Of a stretch of DNA of 64,000 nucleotides, positions 55,860-64,000 are shown in pieces. Below the pieces are notes generated by a model. It was not told the DNA's origin. It saw only the letters and a program-made list of their open reading frames with translations, and made no database searches. The DNA lies in NCBI GenBank assembly GCA_900316965.1, contig ONEY01000004.1:1-64000 (forward strand), in the 5' to 3' direction. This stretch comes from an uncultured Bacteroidales bacterium (GTDB lineage Bacteria > Bacteroidota > Bacteroidia > Bacteroidales > P3). Position 1 is the first letter of the stretch. Each line of letters starts with the position of its first letter. Made by a program: the position numbers and the translations under genes.

Positions 55860-58028
55860 TTATTTCACAATAACCATCTCGTCGATAAGATTCTTGGCGC
55901 CAGCATATTTGTCGATAACGAAAAGCATGTAGCGTGAATCCAAGCAGATGCAACGCTGCAAGTTCTCCTCGAAATCTATGTCGCCCGACATTGCCTCGCT
56001 GTTGCCGTCGAAGGCAAGGCCGATGAGGTTGCCCTCAGCGTCGAGGACAGGGCTGCCGCTATTGCCACCGGTGATGTCGTTGTTGGTGACAAAGCAGGTA
56101 ACCAACTCGCCTTTGCTGTTGGCATAGGGACCGAAGTCGCGAGCAACATAGAGATTTTTCAGACGTTCGGGGACGATGAACTCGCTGTTGGTGGGATCCT
56201 CTTTTTCCATAACGCCCTTAAGGGTGGTGTAGAAGCTATAGGAAACGGCGTCCTTGGGATCATAAGCCTTAACATTGCCGTAGGTGAGGCGTATGGTGGA
56301 GTTGGCGTCGGGGCTCATGAGTTTGACGTTTTTGTTGATTTGGAGAATACCGTCGGTAAAGTTGCGTATGCCGCGTTTGAGACCTTCAGCCGACTCTTTG
56401 GGAACCATGCTGCTAATCTCGACATATTTCATGTAAATCTCTTTGCCAATCATGTAGATGGGGTCTTTCTCAACTTTCTTGAGGTCGGGTTTCTGAAGGA
56501 ATTTCATACAGCTTTCCTTGGTGCCGAATACTGACTTTTTGAAGAGGTCGTCGACATAGCGAGTGAAGTCGCCTTTGTATTTCTTGTCGGCGTTGACGAG
56601 GAATTCGGGCATAAACTGCATCTCCATGTTCTTGTAAACATATTCGAAGAGGGCGGCCATGAGGCGTTTTTCGGTGTTGACATCATAGTCTTTGTAGAAC
56701 TCTTCGCAGCTGGCTTGAATGGCGGCCATGATTTCGTCGTATGAGCCTTCTTCAGCGTCGTTAGCGACGGCGAGGGAACGTCCTATGCCGAAACTTTGCC
56801 AAGGCAGCTCTGGACCTGAGATGAGGCCTTCGATGATGTAGGATAATGCGGCCTGGTAGGGAGCGCGGTCGGCATAGCCTTTCTTGATAAGCGAGAGTGC
56901 GTCGGCATACTTGGGATCTTTGTCTTTTGCCCATGCCTTGTATTGTGACTCAATCTCTTTCTTGACACCCATGGTGTTGAGGTTCTTCAGGGCCTTGTTC
57001 TGCTCATTGCTGTATTTCCAGTAGTTGGAGCAGCTGGCATACTTGGAAGCGTATTTGATTTTGATTTCCTGGCTCGATGCCATTTGCTCGCGAAGGATGT
57101 TGATCTTCACGGTGCGGATTTCGTAGCGCAGTTTGTTGGTGATGTTCATGGTTTCCTCGAGGCCATAGCTGGTGAGGAAATGGTTAGTGGTGCCCGGGAA
57201 GCCCATAACCATAGCGAAATCGCCGTCTTTCAGCTCACGGTTGCTGACGGGGAGGAAGTGTTTGGGCTTTAGGGGGATGTTGGATTCCGAATAGTCGGCG
57301 GGGTCGCCATTGGGAGCGGTATAGATGCGGAACATCGAGAAGTCGCAAGTGTGACGAGGCCACGACCAGTTGTCGGTGTCGCCACCAAATTTGCCCATCG
57401 ACGAAGGAGGTGCACCAACAAGACGGACATCCTTGTAGATGATATGGACAAAGAGGAAGTACTGATTGTCGTTGAACATGGGTTTAACCATAGCGTCGTA
57501 GATGGTTCCCTCTGACGCTTTTTTGGCGATGCGGTCGCACACCTGTTTGACGGCGCGGGCGCGCTCCGACTCACTCATGTCGTCGCTGAGAGCTGACAAA
57601 ACCTGGTCGGTCACATCTTCCATGCGGACAAGGATGGATGCGGTAAGACCTGGGTTGGGGAGCTCTTCCTCTTTGCTGTATGCCCAGAAACCATCGCGCA
57701 GATAGTCGTGCTCGACGGTCGAGTGCTCTTGTAGTTTGCCGTAACCACAATGGTGGTTGGTCGAAATCAGACCTTGGTCGGAGATAATCTCACCTGTGCA
57801 AAAATGCCAGAACGGCTGGCCTTCATTGCCAAGACCAACGATAGCATCCTTGATACAGCTCTGGTTTACACTATAGATATCTTCGGCAGTCAATTTAAAA
57901 CCGGCCTTCTGCATGTCGGCATAATTTTTGCCAATAAGCGAGAGGAGCCACATGCCCTCGTCGGCCTTAACAACGCCCGGCAAAGCCATGAGCAAAGCCA
58001 GGGACAATACAAATGTTTTGATTTTCAT
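55860..58028 (-). CDS. S46-family dipeptidyl peptidase, DPP7-type
   Basis: 722 residues from the ATG at 58028, which gives a signal peptide (1-22, VKA-D); the longer frame to 58094 adds 22 residues without family support. Motifs of the S46 family: DEGMWLL after the signal, TNHHCGYG (His of the triad, 92-93), WSWPRHTCDFS, and GGNSGSPVLD with nucleophile S657. G675 in LAFDGN is the position that is Gly in DPP7 (hydrophobic P1) and Arg in DPP11 (acidic P1), so DPP7-type preference is predicted. Removes dipeptides from peptides in the periplasm or at the surface, supporting peptide use for growth. Confidence 0.9.
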   Translation of the reverse strand: MKIKTFVLSLALLMALPGVVKADEGMWLLSLIGKNYADMQKAGFKLTAEDIYSVNQSCIKDAIVGLGNEGQPFWHFCTGEIISDQGLISTNHHCGYGKLQEHSTVEHDYLRDGFWAYSKEEELPNPGLTASILVRMEDVTDQVLSALSDDMSESERARAVKQVCDRIAKKASEGTIYDAMVKPMFNDNQYFLFVHIIYKDVRLVGAPPSSMGKFGGDTDNWSWPRHTCDFSMFRIYTAPNGDPADYSESNIPLKPKHFLPVSNRELKDGDFAMVMGFPGTTNHFLTSYGLEETMNITNKLRYEIRTVKINILREQMASSQEIKIKYASKYASCSNYWKYSNEQNKALKNLNTMGVKKEIESQYKAWAKDKDPKYADALSLIKKGYADRAPYQAALSYIIEGLISGPELPWQSFGIGRSLAVANDAEEGSYDEIMAAIQASCEEFYKDYDVNTEKRLMAALFEYVYKNMEMQFMPEFLVNADKKYKGDFTRYVDDLFKKSVFGTKESCMKFLQKPDLKKVEKDPIYMIGKEIYMKYVEISSMVPKESAEGLKRGIRNFTDGILQINKNVKLMSPDANSTIRLTYGNVKAYDPKDAVSYSFYTTLKGVMEKEDPTNSEFIVPERLKNLYVARDFGPYANSKGELVTCFVTNNDITGGNSGSPVLDAEGNLIGLAFDGNSEAMSGDIDFEENLQRCICLDSRYMLFVIDKYAGAKNLIDEMVIVK

Positions 58029-58105
58029 TTTTAAAATGCGAATAATATTAATTAATAATTTGATTTTAAATTCAATACGCAAATATTCAGTCAATATATC
58101 TTTTG

Positions 58106-58135
58106 CAAATTTACATAAAAAAAAGCAATTTACAA
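58106..58135 (-). promoter_or_regulatory. Promoter of the S46 peptidase gene
   Basis: Minus-strand TAAATTTG (58106-58113) with TTG (58133-58135) 19 nt upstream. Confidence 0.6.
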
Positions 58136-58577
58136 CCCATAGAGATTTAAAAAGAGCTCCCGTCCACTACAAACCTCAGAGTATAAGCAATTATAAGGCA
58201 ATGTGACAAAACTCATCATATAATCAAAAACGTTTGCATTCCATCATTACCTTTTCAAAAAAAGATATCTCCAACTCAAAAAAAAACACCCCCTACCAAT
58301 TACCCTAAAAATCCCATTTCAAGAAAAAGTTATCAACAGCATTCCAACAGGCAAAACTATCCCAAAAAACACTTGAAGCCTTTCTCAATTTCATTTCTAG
58401 AACATTGTATACAAACCAATTACACAAGATTTCACTTTTTTGAAACCAAATGGATACAAGTGTCGTATAAAAAAGCGCAAAAGGGTTTTAATGGGAGGTT
58501 AAAACTTTTTTTGGAAAAAAATAACAATTTCTGGAATATAATTTATATCTTTACACTTCGAAACAAAATAGGCAAAA
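58136..58577. other. AT-rich gap upstream of mraZ
   Basis: Apart from short chance ORFs, no gene. Near its right end AAGGG and ATGGG occur 10 nt apart (58481-58495), a spacing similar to the direct repeats bound by MraZ, and TATCTTTA at 58546-58553 is a weak -7 element. Confidence 0.35.
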
Positions 58578-59039
58578 ATGTCGTTACTGCTTGGTATAGA
58601 ATATTGTAAGCTTGACAGCAATGGTCGTTTCAAGCTTCCAATTGCCATAAAAAAGCAATTGGAGGGGGACGACTGTCGTTTTGTCATCCGTCCAAGCATA
58701 TATGCCGAGTGTCTGGAACTATGGCCATACGCAAGTTTTGAAGCGGAGATAGCTCAATTGCAGAAAGAACTGAACCCCTACTCTATCGAGGACCGCAAAA
58801 TGCTTCGTGTGCTCAGCGCCGGCAACATCGTGGAAATGGACACCAACGACCGTTTGCTGATTCCTGGCGAGCAACGATCACGAATCAAAAACGCTAAAGA
58901 CTTGGTTCTCCTTTCCACAGGCCATTTCATGGAAATCTGGGATTTCGACACCTACAGCCGCATGAACAGCGAAACCAGCGACTATGCCGTTAAGGTCGAC
59001 GAAAGATTAGGGAGGAAAGTCAATGCAACAGAGCAATGA
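58578..59039 (+). CDS. mraZ: Transcriptional regulator MraZ
   Basis: 153 residues with two SpoVT/AbrB-like halves: CKLDSNGRFKLPIAIKKQL (first DxxGRxxLP motif) and EMDTNDRLLIPGEQR (second). MraZ binds upstream of its own gene and regulates the division and cell-wall cluster. Overlaps rsmH by 17 nt. Confidence 0.93.
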   Translation: MSLLLGIEYCKLDSNGRFKLPIAIKKQLEGDDCRFVIRPSIYAECLELWPYASFEAEIAQLQKELNPYSIEDRKMLRVLSAGNIVEMDTNDRLLIPGEQRSRIKNAKDLVLLSTGHFMEIWDFDTYSRMNSETSDYAVKVDERLGRKVNATEQ

Positions 59040-59970
59040 GAAATACCACATACCGGTGATGCTCCATGAATGCATGGAGACCTTGGCCATACGCCCCGAC
59101 GGAGTGTATGTCGACGTCACTTTTGGAGGTGGCGGGCATTCTCGCGCCATCCTCAGCCTCCTTGGCGACAACGGCCGTCTTTTCGCCTTCGATCGCGACA
59201 GCGACGCCATAGCCAACATTCCCGACGACCCTCGTTTCTGCCTGATACAAGAAAACTTCAAACACCTCAAGAACTTCCTTCGCCTTCACGGCGTGAGAAA
59301 AATAGACGGCCTCCTCGCCGACCTTGGCATTTCTAGCCATCAGATCGACGTCGCCGAGCGTGGTTTCTCGACTCGCTTCGACGGTCCTCTCGACCTTCGA
59401 ATGGACCGCCGCGAGGAAACTACGGCCGCCGACATTGTGAACAACGCCTCGGTCGAGGAATTGCAAAACATCCTCTGGCTCTACGGCGAGTTGCAGAACG
59501 CTAGCTTGCTGGCCCGCGACATCGTATCGGCCCGCGCTCTAGAACCCATCACCACTACATCGCAGCTATGCAACGCCCTGAGCCGGCACCTACCCCGCAA
59601 CCGCGAGAACAAAACCCTCGCTATGGTGTTCCAAGCCCTGCGCATTTACCTCAACGGCGAACTTGAAGCCTTGAGACAAATGCTGACCCAAGCAGCCGAA
59701 ATCCTCAACCCCGGCGGCAGAATATGCGTAATGTCGTACCACTCGCTCGAAGACCGCCTGGTGAAAAACTTCTTCAAAAGCGGCAACTTTGAGGGAAAAC
59801 AAGAAAAAGACTTCTACGGCAACCTCATAGCCCCTCTCAAGCCAGTGAGAAACAAACCCATAACAGCGTCACAAGAGGAATTGGAGACAAACAACCGGTC
59901 GCGTAGCGCTAAACTACGAGTCGCCGAGAAACCCATCGATAAAAACGTCGGAAAGGAGGAGCTACTATGA
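59023..59970 (+). CDS. rsmH: 16S rRNA (cytosine(1402)-N4)-methyltransferase
   Basis: 315 residues. HIPVMLHECMETL at the start, DVTFGGGGHSRAIL (SAM site), GLLADLGISSHQID and MSYHSLEDRLVKNFF are RsmH (MraW) motifs. It methylates N4 of C1402 in 16S rRNA. Overlaps both neighbours (17 nt with mraZ, 4 nt with ftsL), so translation is coupled. Confidence 0.95.
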   Translation: MQQSNEKYHIPVMLHECMETLAIRPDGVYVDVTFGGGGHSRAILSLLGDNGRLFAFDRDSDAIANIPDDPRFCLIQENFKHLKNFLRLHGVRKIDGLLADLGISSHQIDVAERGFSTRFDGPLDLRMDRREETTAADIVNNASVEELQNILWLYGELQNASLLARDIVSARALEPITTTSQLCNALSRHLPRNRENKTLAMVFQALRIYLNGELEALRQMLTQAAEILNPGGRICVMSYHSLEDRLVKNFFKSGNFEGKQEKDFYGNLIAPLKPVRNKPITASQEELETNNRSRSAKLRVAEKPIDKNVGKEELL

Positions 59971-60311
59971 CCGAGAAAAGCAACAAAAAAGGCCGGCTGG
60001 CAAAAATACTCGGTGGCGATGTGCTTGAATCCCAGGTCGTCCTGAAACAGATACCGCTAATGCTTGTCATCGTAGCCATGTGCCTCATCACCGTGTTTGT
60101 GCGCTACCGCGTGGAAAGCCTCAACAAAGAAAAAAACAAGCTGGCCAAAAACGTCAGCTATATGCGCGAGCGAAGAGTGCAGATGCAGAAGAGATACCAA
60201 GAGTCGATAAGAATATCGAGAATAGACCAAGAACTGGACACTCTGAAAGTAGGACTCGGCGGAGGACCACCCTTCGAATTAAAAATAGACAATAATGATA
60301 ATAATGAATAG
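59967..60311 (+). CDS. ftsL: FtsL-like cell division protein
   Basis: 114 residues: cytosolic basic N-terminus, one membrane segment (about 32-50), then a coiled coil in the periplasm (RVESLNKEKNKLAKNVSYMRERR). Position between rsmH and ftsI and the topology identify it as FtsL of the Bacteroidota type, despite low sequence conservation. ATG overlaps the rsmH stop. Confidence 0.8.
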   Translation: MTEKSNKKGRLAKILGGDVLESQVVLKQIPLMLVIVAMCLITVFVRYRVESLNKEKNKLAKNVSYMRERRVQMQKRYQESIRISRIDQELDTLKVGLGGGPPFELKIDNNDNNE

Positions 60312-60433
60312 TCTTCTTATTATATATAGATAGTACTTGGATAGTACTCAGACACCTATAAAACACATCAAAACCTCAAGTCCCTGAACAAAACCTCAAC
60401 CCAACCCGTCAGCAACAAATAATAACCACAACA

Positions 60434-62689
60434 ATGTCGAAAAAAGAGAGCTTGTCATCAAAGTCAAAAATAGGACTCCTATTCCTCATCCTCTCCCTGG
60501 GATTTGGAGTGGCTTTGCTGTGGTCGGGCATCAAGGTGACCTGGGTCAACGGAGACATGTGGCGCAAACGTGCCGAAGCCCTATCCAAAAACTACATCCC
60601 CGAAAAAGCCAACCGAGGCAACATCTACTCCTCCGACGGCAAAATACTCGCCACCACAGTACCCGAGTGCGATCTATACATCGACTTCCGCACTTACCCT
60701 TTGCGAAACAAAGACAACAAAATAGTAATAGAAAAAGGCGACACCGTCTACACCAGCGCCATCGTCGACAGCAACTACAACAAATATGTCGACACCGTTT
60801 GCCACATTCTCCACGAAGCTTTCCCCGACTCGTCGGTGGCAACTTTCAGGAATCTTATCGACAACCGCCGCAAAAACGGCAAGCCCAGAGGCTGCGTGCT
60901 GATAAAACGCCACATACCCTACTCTAGCTGGGACCGCATTTGCCGCCTTCCGGGATGGCGCCGCGGCGTGGTCAAGATGGTCGACGGCAAATCTGTAATC
61001 CACAACAGAAGATTCCACACCTACGGAAACATGGCCGAAAACATCATCGGCTTCAGCAAAAACTACAAAGACGAAATATACACCGGCCTCGAGGGATACT
61101 ACGACTCCATACTTCGCGGCAAAGACGGTCTGGTGCTGAACCGCCGACTCTCGTGGGGTCAATGGATGCCCATACGCCAAGGCTCGTCGATAACCATTTC
61201 TGCCGGCGATAGCGTCCGTACCGACTCTGTGCCGGGCCACCCCGTCATCAACGGCCAACACATAGTGGCAACCATCGACACACGCCTACAAGACATAGCC
61301 CACTACTCGCTCGAAAACGCCCTGCGACGCTACGGAAGCTCTGCCGGCTGCGCCATCTTGATAGAAGCCGCGACGGGCAACGTGCTCGTTTGCTCTAGCC
61401 TTATTCTCGACACAACAGGACAATACCTGGAAATGCCCTACCGCAATGTGGCCATCACCGACCTTTACGAGCCTGGTTCCATCTTCAAACCCGTCCTCCT
61501 TACAGCAATGTACAACGACTCGTCATTCGCTTTGGACACAGCTATGTTGCTACCCGTTGGAACCAAACAGTTCAGCGCCAACAGCAAGATTGTCAAAGAC
61601 CACGGCCTCCCCAACGCTATGTATCCGCTTTGGAAAGCCGTAGCCGTTTCTTCAAACGTGGCCTTCTGCGAACTGGCCTGGCGTTTCTATAACAACCGCC
61701 GCAGCGAACTCTTCAACCAAGTAAGCAAAATTTTCCCCTTCGACAACCTCAACCTCGACGTTGTCAACAAGGAGTACAAAAGCCGCACCAACAAGCTACG
61801 GTACGACAACGACTTCCTCCGTTTCTGCTACGGATACACCAGCGCAGTATCGCCTATGCGCATGGCAACATTCTACAACGCTCTGGCAAACAAAGGGCGC
61901 ATGGTGAAACCGCGTTTCTGCAAAGGTATCATCAAGAATGGCGAGCTGGAGGAACTGCCCGTGCAAGTCATCAACGAAAGTATCTGCTCGCCAACCACAG
62001 CCGAAACTCTGCGCGACATGCTTATAGGCGTTGTCGAGGAAGGCACCGGTGACAACATCAAAAACGACACCTACAGCATCGCCGGCAAGACCGGCACCGC
62101 CGAAACCTCGCCGGGAGCACCCACCAGCAACGCCACCTTCGTCGGCTTCTTCCCCGCCGACAAGCCCAAATACACTTGCCTTGTGATGATGCGCGACATC
62201 AGCACCTTCGGCCGCAACGCAGCTCCCGTCTTCCAAGACATCGCCGACTGTGTTGTGTCGCTCGACAAAGAGTTGGACTGCCGCCCCACCATGAAGGAAA
62301 TGATAGAAAAACGTCGCGAACTCGGCAAAGCAAACACCTCCCACAGCCTGCCCTCGGTATACAAAGCTCCTCAAGCTTCGGTACGCATGGCTCAGAAAAA
62401 AATGGGCATCACCGGCGTCCCCGTCGCCAACCGTAGCCGTTGGTGCACCTTTAGCGACGCCGTCGACAGCTTGGGCATCGAAGCCAAATACACAAGCTAT
62501 GAATGCCCCATGGGACAAATGCCCAACTGCTATGGCATGACTATCAAAGACGCCATTCTGCTCTGCCGCAGCATGGGAATAGACGTAACCTTCGAAGGCT
62601 ATGGCAAAGTCGTGTCTCAGGAACCAAAAGCCCGCACTCCTCTGCCTCGCAACGCCAAAGTTCATCTTAAACTACAGAAAAAACAGTAA
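60434..62689 (+). CDS. ftsI: Penicillin-binding transpeptidase FtsI (PBP3) with PASTA domain
   Basis: 751 residues. One N-terminal membrane segment (about 12-31), dimerisation part, then transpeptidase domain with S349 in EPGSIFKP (SxxK), SSN at 406-408 and KTGT at 552-555. A PASTA-like domain (about 690-751) ends the protein. It cross-links septal peptidoglycan. 122 nt after ftsL; murE follows by 26 nt. Confidence 0.93.
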   Translation: MSKKESLSSKSKIGLLFLILSLGFGVALLWSGIKVTWVNGDMWRKRAEALSKNYIPEKANRGNIYSSDGKILATTVPECDLYIDFRTYPLRNKDNKIVIEKGDTVYTSAIVDSNYNKYVDTVCHILHEAFPDSSVATFRNLIDNRRKNGKPRGCVLIKRHIPYSSWDRICRLPGWRRGVVKMVDGKSVIHNRRFHTYGNMAENIIGFSKNYKDEIYTGLEGYYDSILRGKDGLVLNRRLSWGQWMPIRQGSSITISAGDSVRTDSVPGHPVINGQHIVATIDTRLQDIAHYSLENALRRYGSSAGCAILIEAATGNVLVCSSLILDTTGQYLEMPYRNVAITDLYEPGSIFKPVLLTAMYNDSSFALDTAMLLPVGTKQFSANSKIVKDHGLPNAMYPLWKAVAVSSNVAFCELAWRFYNNRRSELFNQVSKIFPFDNLNLDVVNKEYKSRTNKLRYDNDFLRFCYGYTSAVSPMRMATFYNALANKGRMVKPRFCKGIIKNGELEELPVQVINESICSPTTAETLRDMLIGVVEEGTGDNIKNDTYSIAGKTGTAETSPGAPTSNATFVGFFPADKPKYTCLVMMRDISTFGRNAAPVFQDIADCVVSLDKELDCRPTMKEMIEKRRELGKANTSHSLPSVYKAPQASVRMAQKKMGITGVPVANRSRWCTFSDAVDSLGIEAKYTSYECPMGQMPNCYGMTIKDAILLCRSMGIDVTFEGYGKVVSQEPKARTPLPRNAKVHLKLQKKQ

Positions 62690-62715
62690 CCCCAAACTTA
62701 GCAATCATTAACATC

Positions 62716-64000
62716 ATGAAACTATCCAACATACTGAAAGGAATTGACTGCACCACATTCTGCAATGGCAAGCCAACATCAATGCCCGAGCTAGATATTG
62801 CTGCAATAGAATTCGACTCGCGCAAGGTAGAGCCGGGCTATTTGTTTGTGGCGCAAAAAGGGGTTCATGTTGATGGACATCTATATATTCCCACCGCCAT
62901 AGAAAAGGGCGCCTCTGCCATCTTGTGCCAGGACATCCCCGATGATATGCCCAAAAATGTGTGCTTCGTTCAGGTCAAAAACTCCGACCTCGCCCTTGGT
63001 TTGGCTGCAGCCAACTTCTACGGCAACCCCTCGCACAAACTCCGACTCGTAGGCATTACCGGAACCAACGGCAAGACCACTACGGTCACTCTGCTTCACA
63101 GCATGATGAGAAACATCGGCAAACACGCTGGCTTAATCTCAACAATAGTGAACCGCATCGACGACGAGGAAATCCCCGCCACTCACACAACTCCCGACGC
63201 TATACAACTCAACAAGCTGCTTGCTCTCATGGTTGACAAAAGCTGCGAATACTGCTTTATGGAGGTAAGCTCACACGCCATTGTACAAAACCGCATCGCT
63301 GGCCTTAACTTCTTTGGCGGCATATTCAGCAACCTAACACACGACCACCTCGACTTCCACGGCACTATGGCCAACTATATCGCCGCCAAGAAAGCCTTCT
63401 TCGACCAACTACCCAAAAACGCTTTCGCCCTCACCAACATCGACGACCGCAACGGCCGCGTGATGGTGCAAAACTGCAATGCCAACATAAAAAGCTATAG
63501 CCTTCAAACCATTGCCGACTTCCGCTGCAAAATCATCGAAAACACCATCCACGGGCAACAACTGGAAATCAACGGCAAAGAGATGTGGACACAACTGGTG
63601 GGTCGCTTCAATGCCTACAACATCACAGCCATTGTGGCCACTGCCATACTGTGCGGCATTGACGAAAACGAGGCTCTGCGTGTGGCTAGCAGCCTGCACG
63701 CCGCACCCGGCCGCTTCCAATACATTCACGACAACGGAATCACCGCCATTGTGGATTACGCACACACTCCCGACGCTTTGCAAAATGTCATTGACACCAT
63801 CAACGAAATTCGCGACGAACGTAACAACCTTATTGTCGTGGTCGGTTGCGGCGGCGACCGCGACCCTCTGAAACGCCCTGTTATGGCTCGTATCGCAGCC
63901 GAAGGCAGCGACCATCTAATCCTAACTTCCGACAACCCTCGCACCGAAAACCCGGAAAAAATTCTCGACGCGATGGAAGATGGACTCGACAACGAACAAC
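62716..64000 (+). CDS. murE: UDP-MurNAc-tripeptide synthetase MurE (partial)
   Basis: At least 428 codons, cut by the window end. Start MKLSNILKGI, then DSRKVEPGYLFVAQKG (UDP-binding N-terminal domain), ATP loop GTNGKTTTVTLL at about 115-126, HTTPDA, EVSSHAI and LTHDHLDFHG. These identify the Mur ligase that adds the third amino acid, meso-diaminopimelate in most Bacteroidota, to UDP-MurNAc-Ala-Glu. The decisive DNPR motif (SDNPRTENP) is visible near the end, which supports diaminopimelate as substrate. Confidence 0.93.
   Translation, partial: MKLSNILKGIDCTTFCNGKPTSMPELDIAAIEFDSRKVEPGYLFVAQKGVHVDGHLYIPTAIEKGASAILCQDIPDDMPKNVCFVQVKNSDLALGLAAANFYGNPSHKLRLVGITGTNGKTTTVTLLHSMMRNIGKHAGLISTIVNRIDDEEIPATHTTPDAIQLNKLLALMVDKSCEYCFMEVSSHAIVQNRIAGLNFFGGIFSNLTHDHLDFHGTMANYIAAKKAFFDQLPKNAFALTNIDDRNGRVMVQNCNANIKSYSLQTIADFRCKIIENTIHGQQLEINGKEMWTQLVGRFNAYNITAIVATAILCGIDENEALRVASSLHAAPGRFQYIHDNGITAIVDYAHTPDALQNVIDTINEIRDERNNLIVVVGCGGDRDPLKRPVMARIAAEGSDHLILTSDNPRTENPEKILDAMEDGLDNEQ

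Noticed and set aside
55860..58028. DPP11-type (acidic P1) specificity of the S46 peptidase
   Set aside because: The key position reads FDGN (Gly), as in DPP7, not Arg as in DPP11.
60546..61261. Minus-strand ORFs opposite ftsI
   Set aside because: Antisense shadows of ftsI; the plus strand carries all transpeptidase motifs.

Overview
The window looks like chromosomal DNA from an uncultured member of the order Bacteroidales (Bacteroidota). Evidence: several proteins end in type IX secretion (T9SS) sorting domains of type A or B; promoters fit the Bacteroidetes pattern (TTTG, about 19 nt, TAnnTTTG); and families typical of the phylum are present (DUF3078, DUF4270 next to a short GT5 glycogen synthase, DUF4248-like, T9SS-linked C10 and S46 peptidases, DUF5112-like histidine kinase). 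No rRNA, CRISPR array or complete insertion sequence was seen; the only RNA gene supported is tRNA-Cys.

Layout. 1-5.3 kb: palindrome, DUF4248-like gene, and a three-gene minus-strand operon of exported proteins (S74-chaperone/T9SS protein, T9SS protein, M6-like metalloprotease). 5.3-7.35 kb: a structured non-coding stretch, then a two-gene minus-strand cassette encoding a TIR protein fused to a nucleoside-deoxyribosyltransferase-like (NDT-like) domain plus a stand-alone NDT-like protein; similar 36-bp palindromes lie on both sides. This is the best candidate for an undescribed, probably defensive, system. 7.4-13.4 kb: a sigma-factor-led run of six minus-strand genes, mostly membrane, lipoprotein or secreted products of unknown function. 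13.7-14.9 kb: decayed IS982-family transposase abutting an unrecognised ORF. 15-23 kb: DUF3078, recX, the plus-strand group glgA-DUF4270-YwqK-maf, and recQ. 23-29 kb: two tandem, highly similar T9SS type B proteins, the upstream copy split by an in-frame stop. 29-31 kb: rpsA. 31-32 kb: non-coding DNA with two kinds of short repeat. 32-38.5 kb: PQQ-like propeller lipoprotein, esterase-LysM protein, small lipoprotein, LTA-synthase-like sulfatase, DUF456, queF. 39-41 kb: C10 cysteine protease. 41.5-47 kb: FucP-type transporter and atpE-F-H-A-G, which starts at atpE with its own promoter and has no atpB. 47-50 kb: PatB-type C-S lyase and nadB. 50-54.3 kb: response regulator, lipoprotein, histidine kinase. 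54.5-58 kb: tRNA-Cys, SpoU methyltransferase, S46 dipeptidyl peptidase. 58.5-64 kb: start of the division/cell-wall cluster mraZ-rsmH-ftsL-ftsI-murE, the last gene cut by the window end.

Together the genes suggest a proteolytic anaerobe-type Bacteroidales with many exported proteins (M6-like, C10, S46 peptidases), standard housekeeping loci, and a few accessory islands (5.6-7.4 kb, 13.7-14.9 kb, 23-29 kb). Function calls rest on motif and family recognition by eye; no database search was run.
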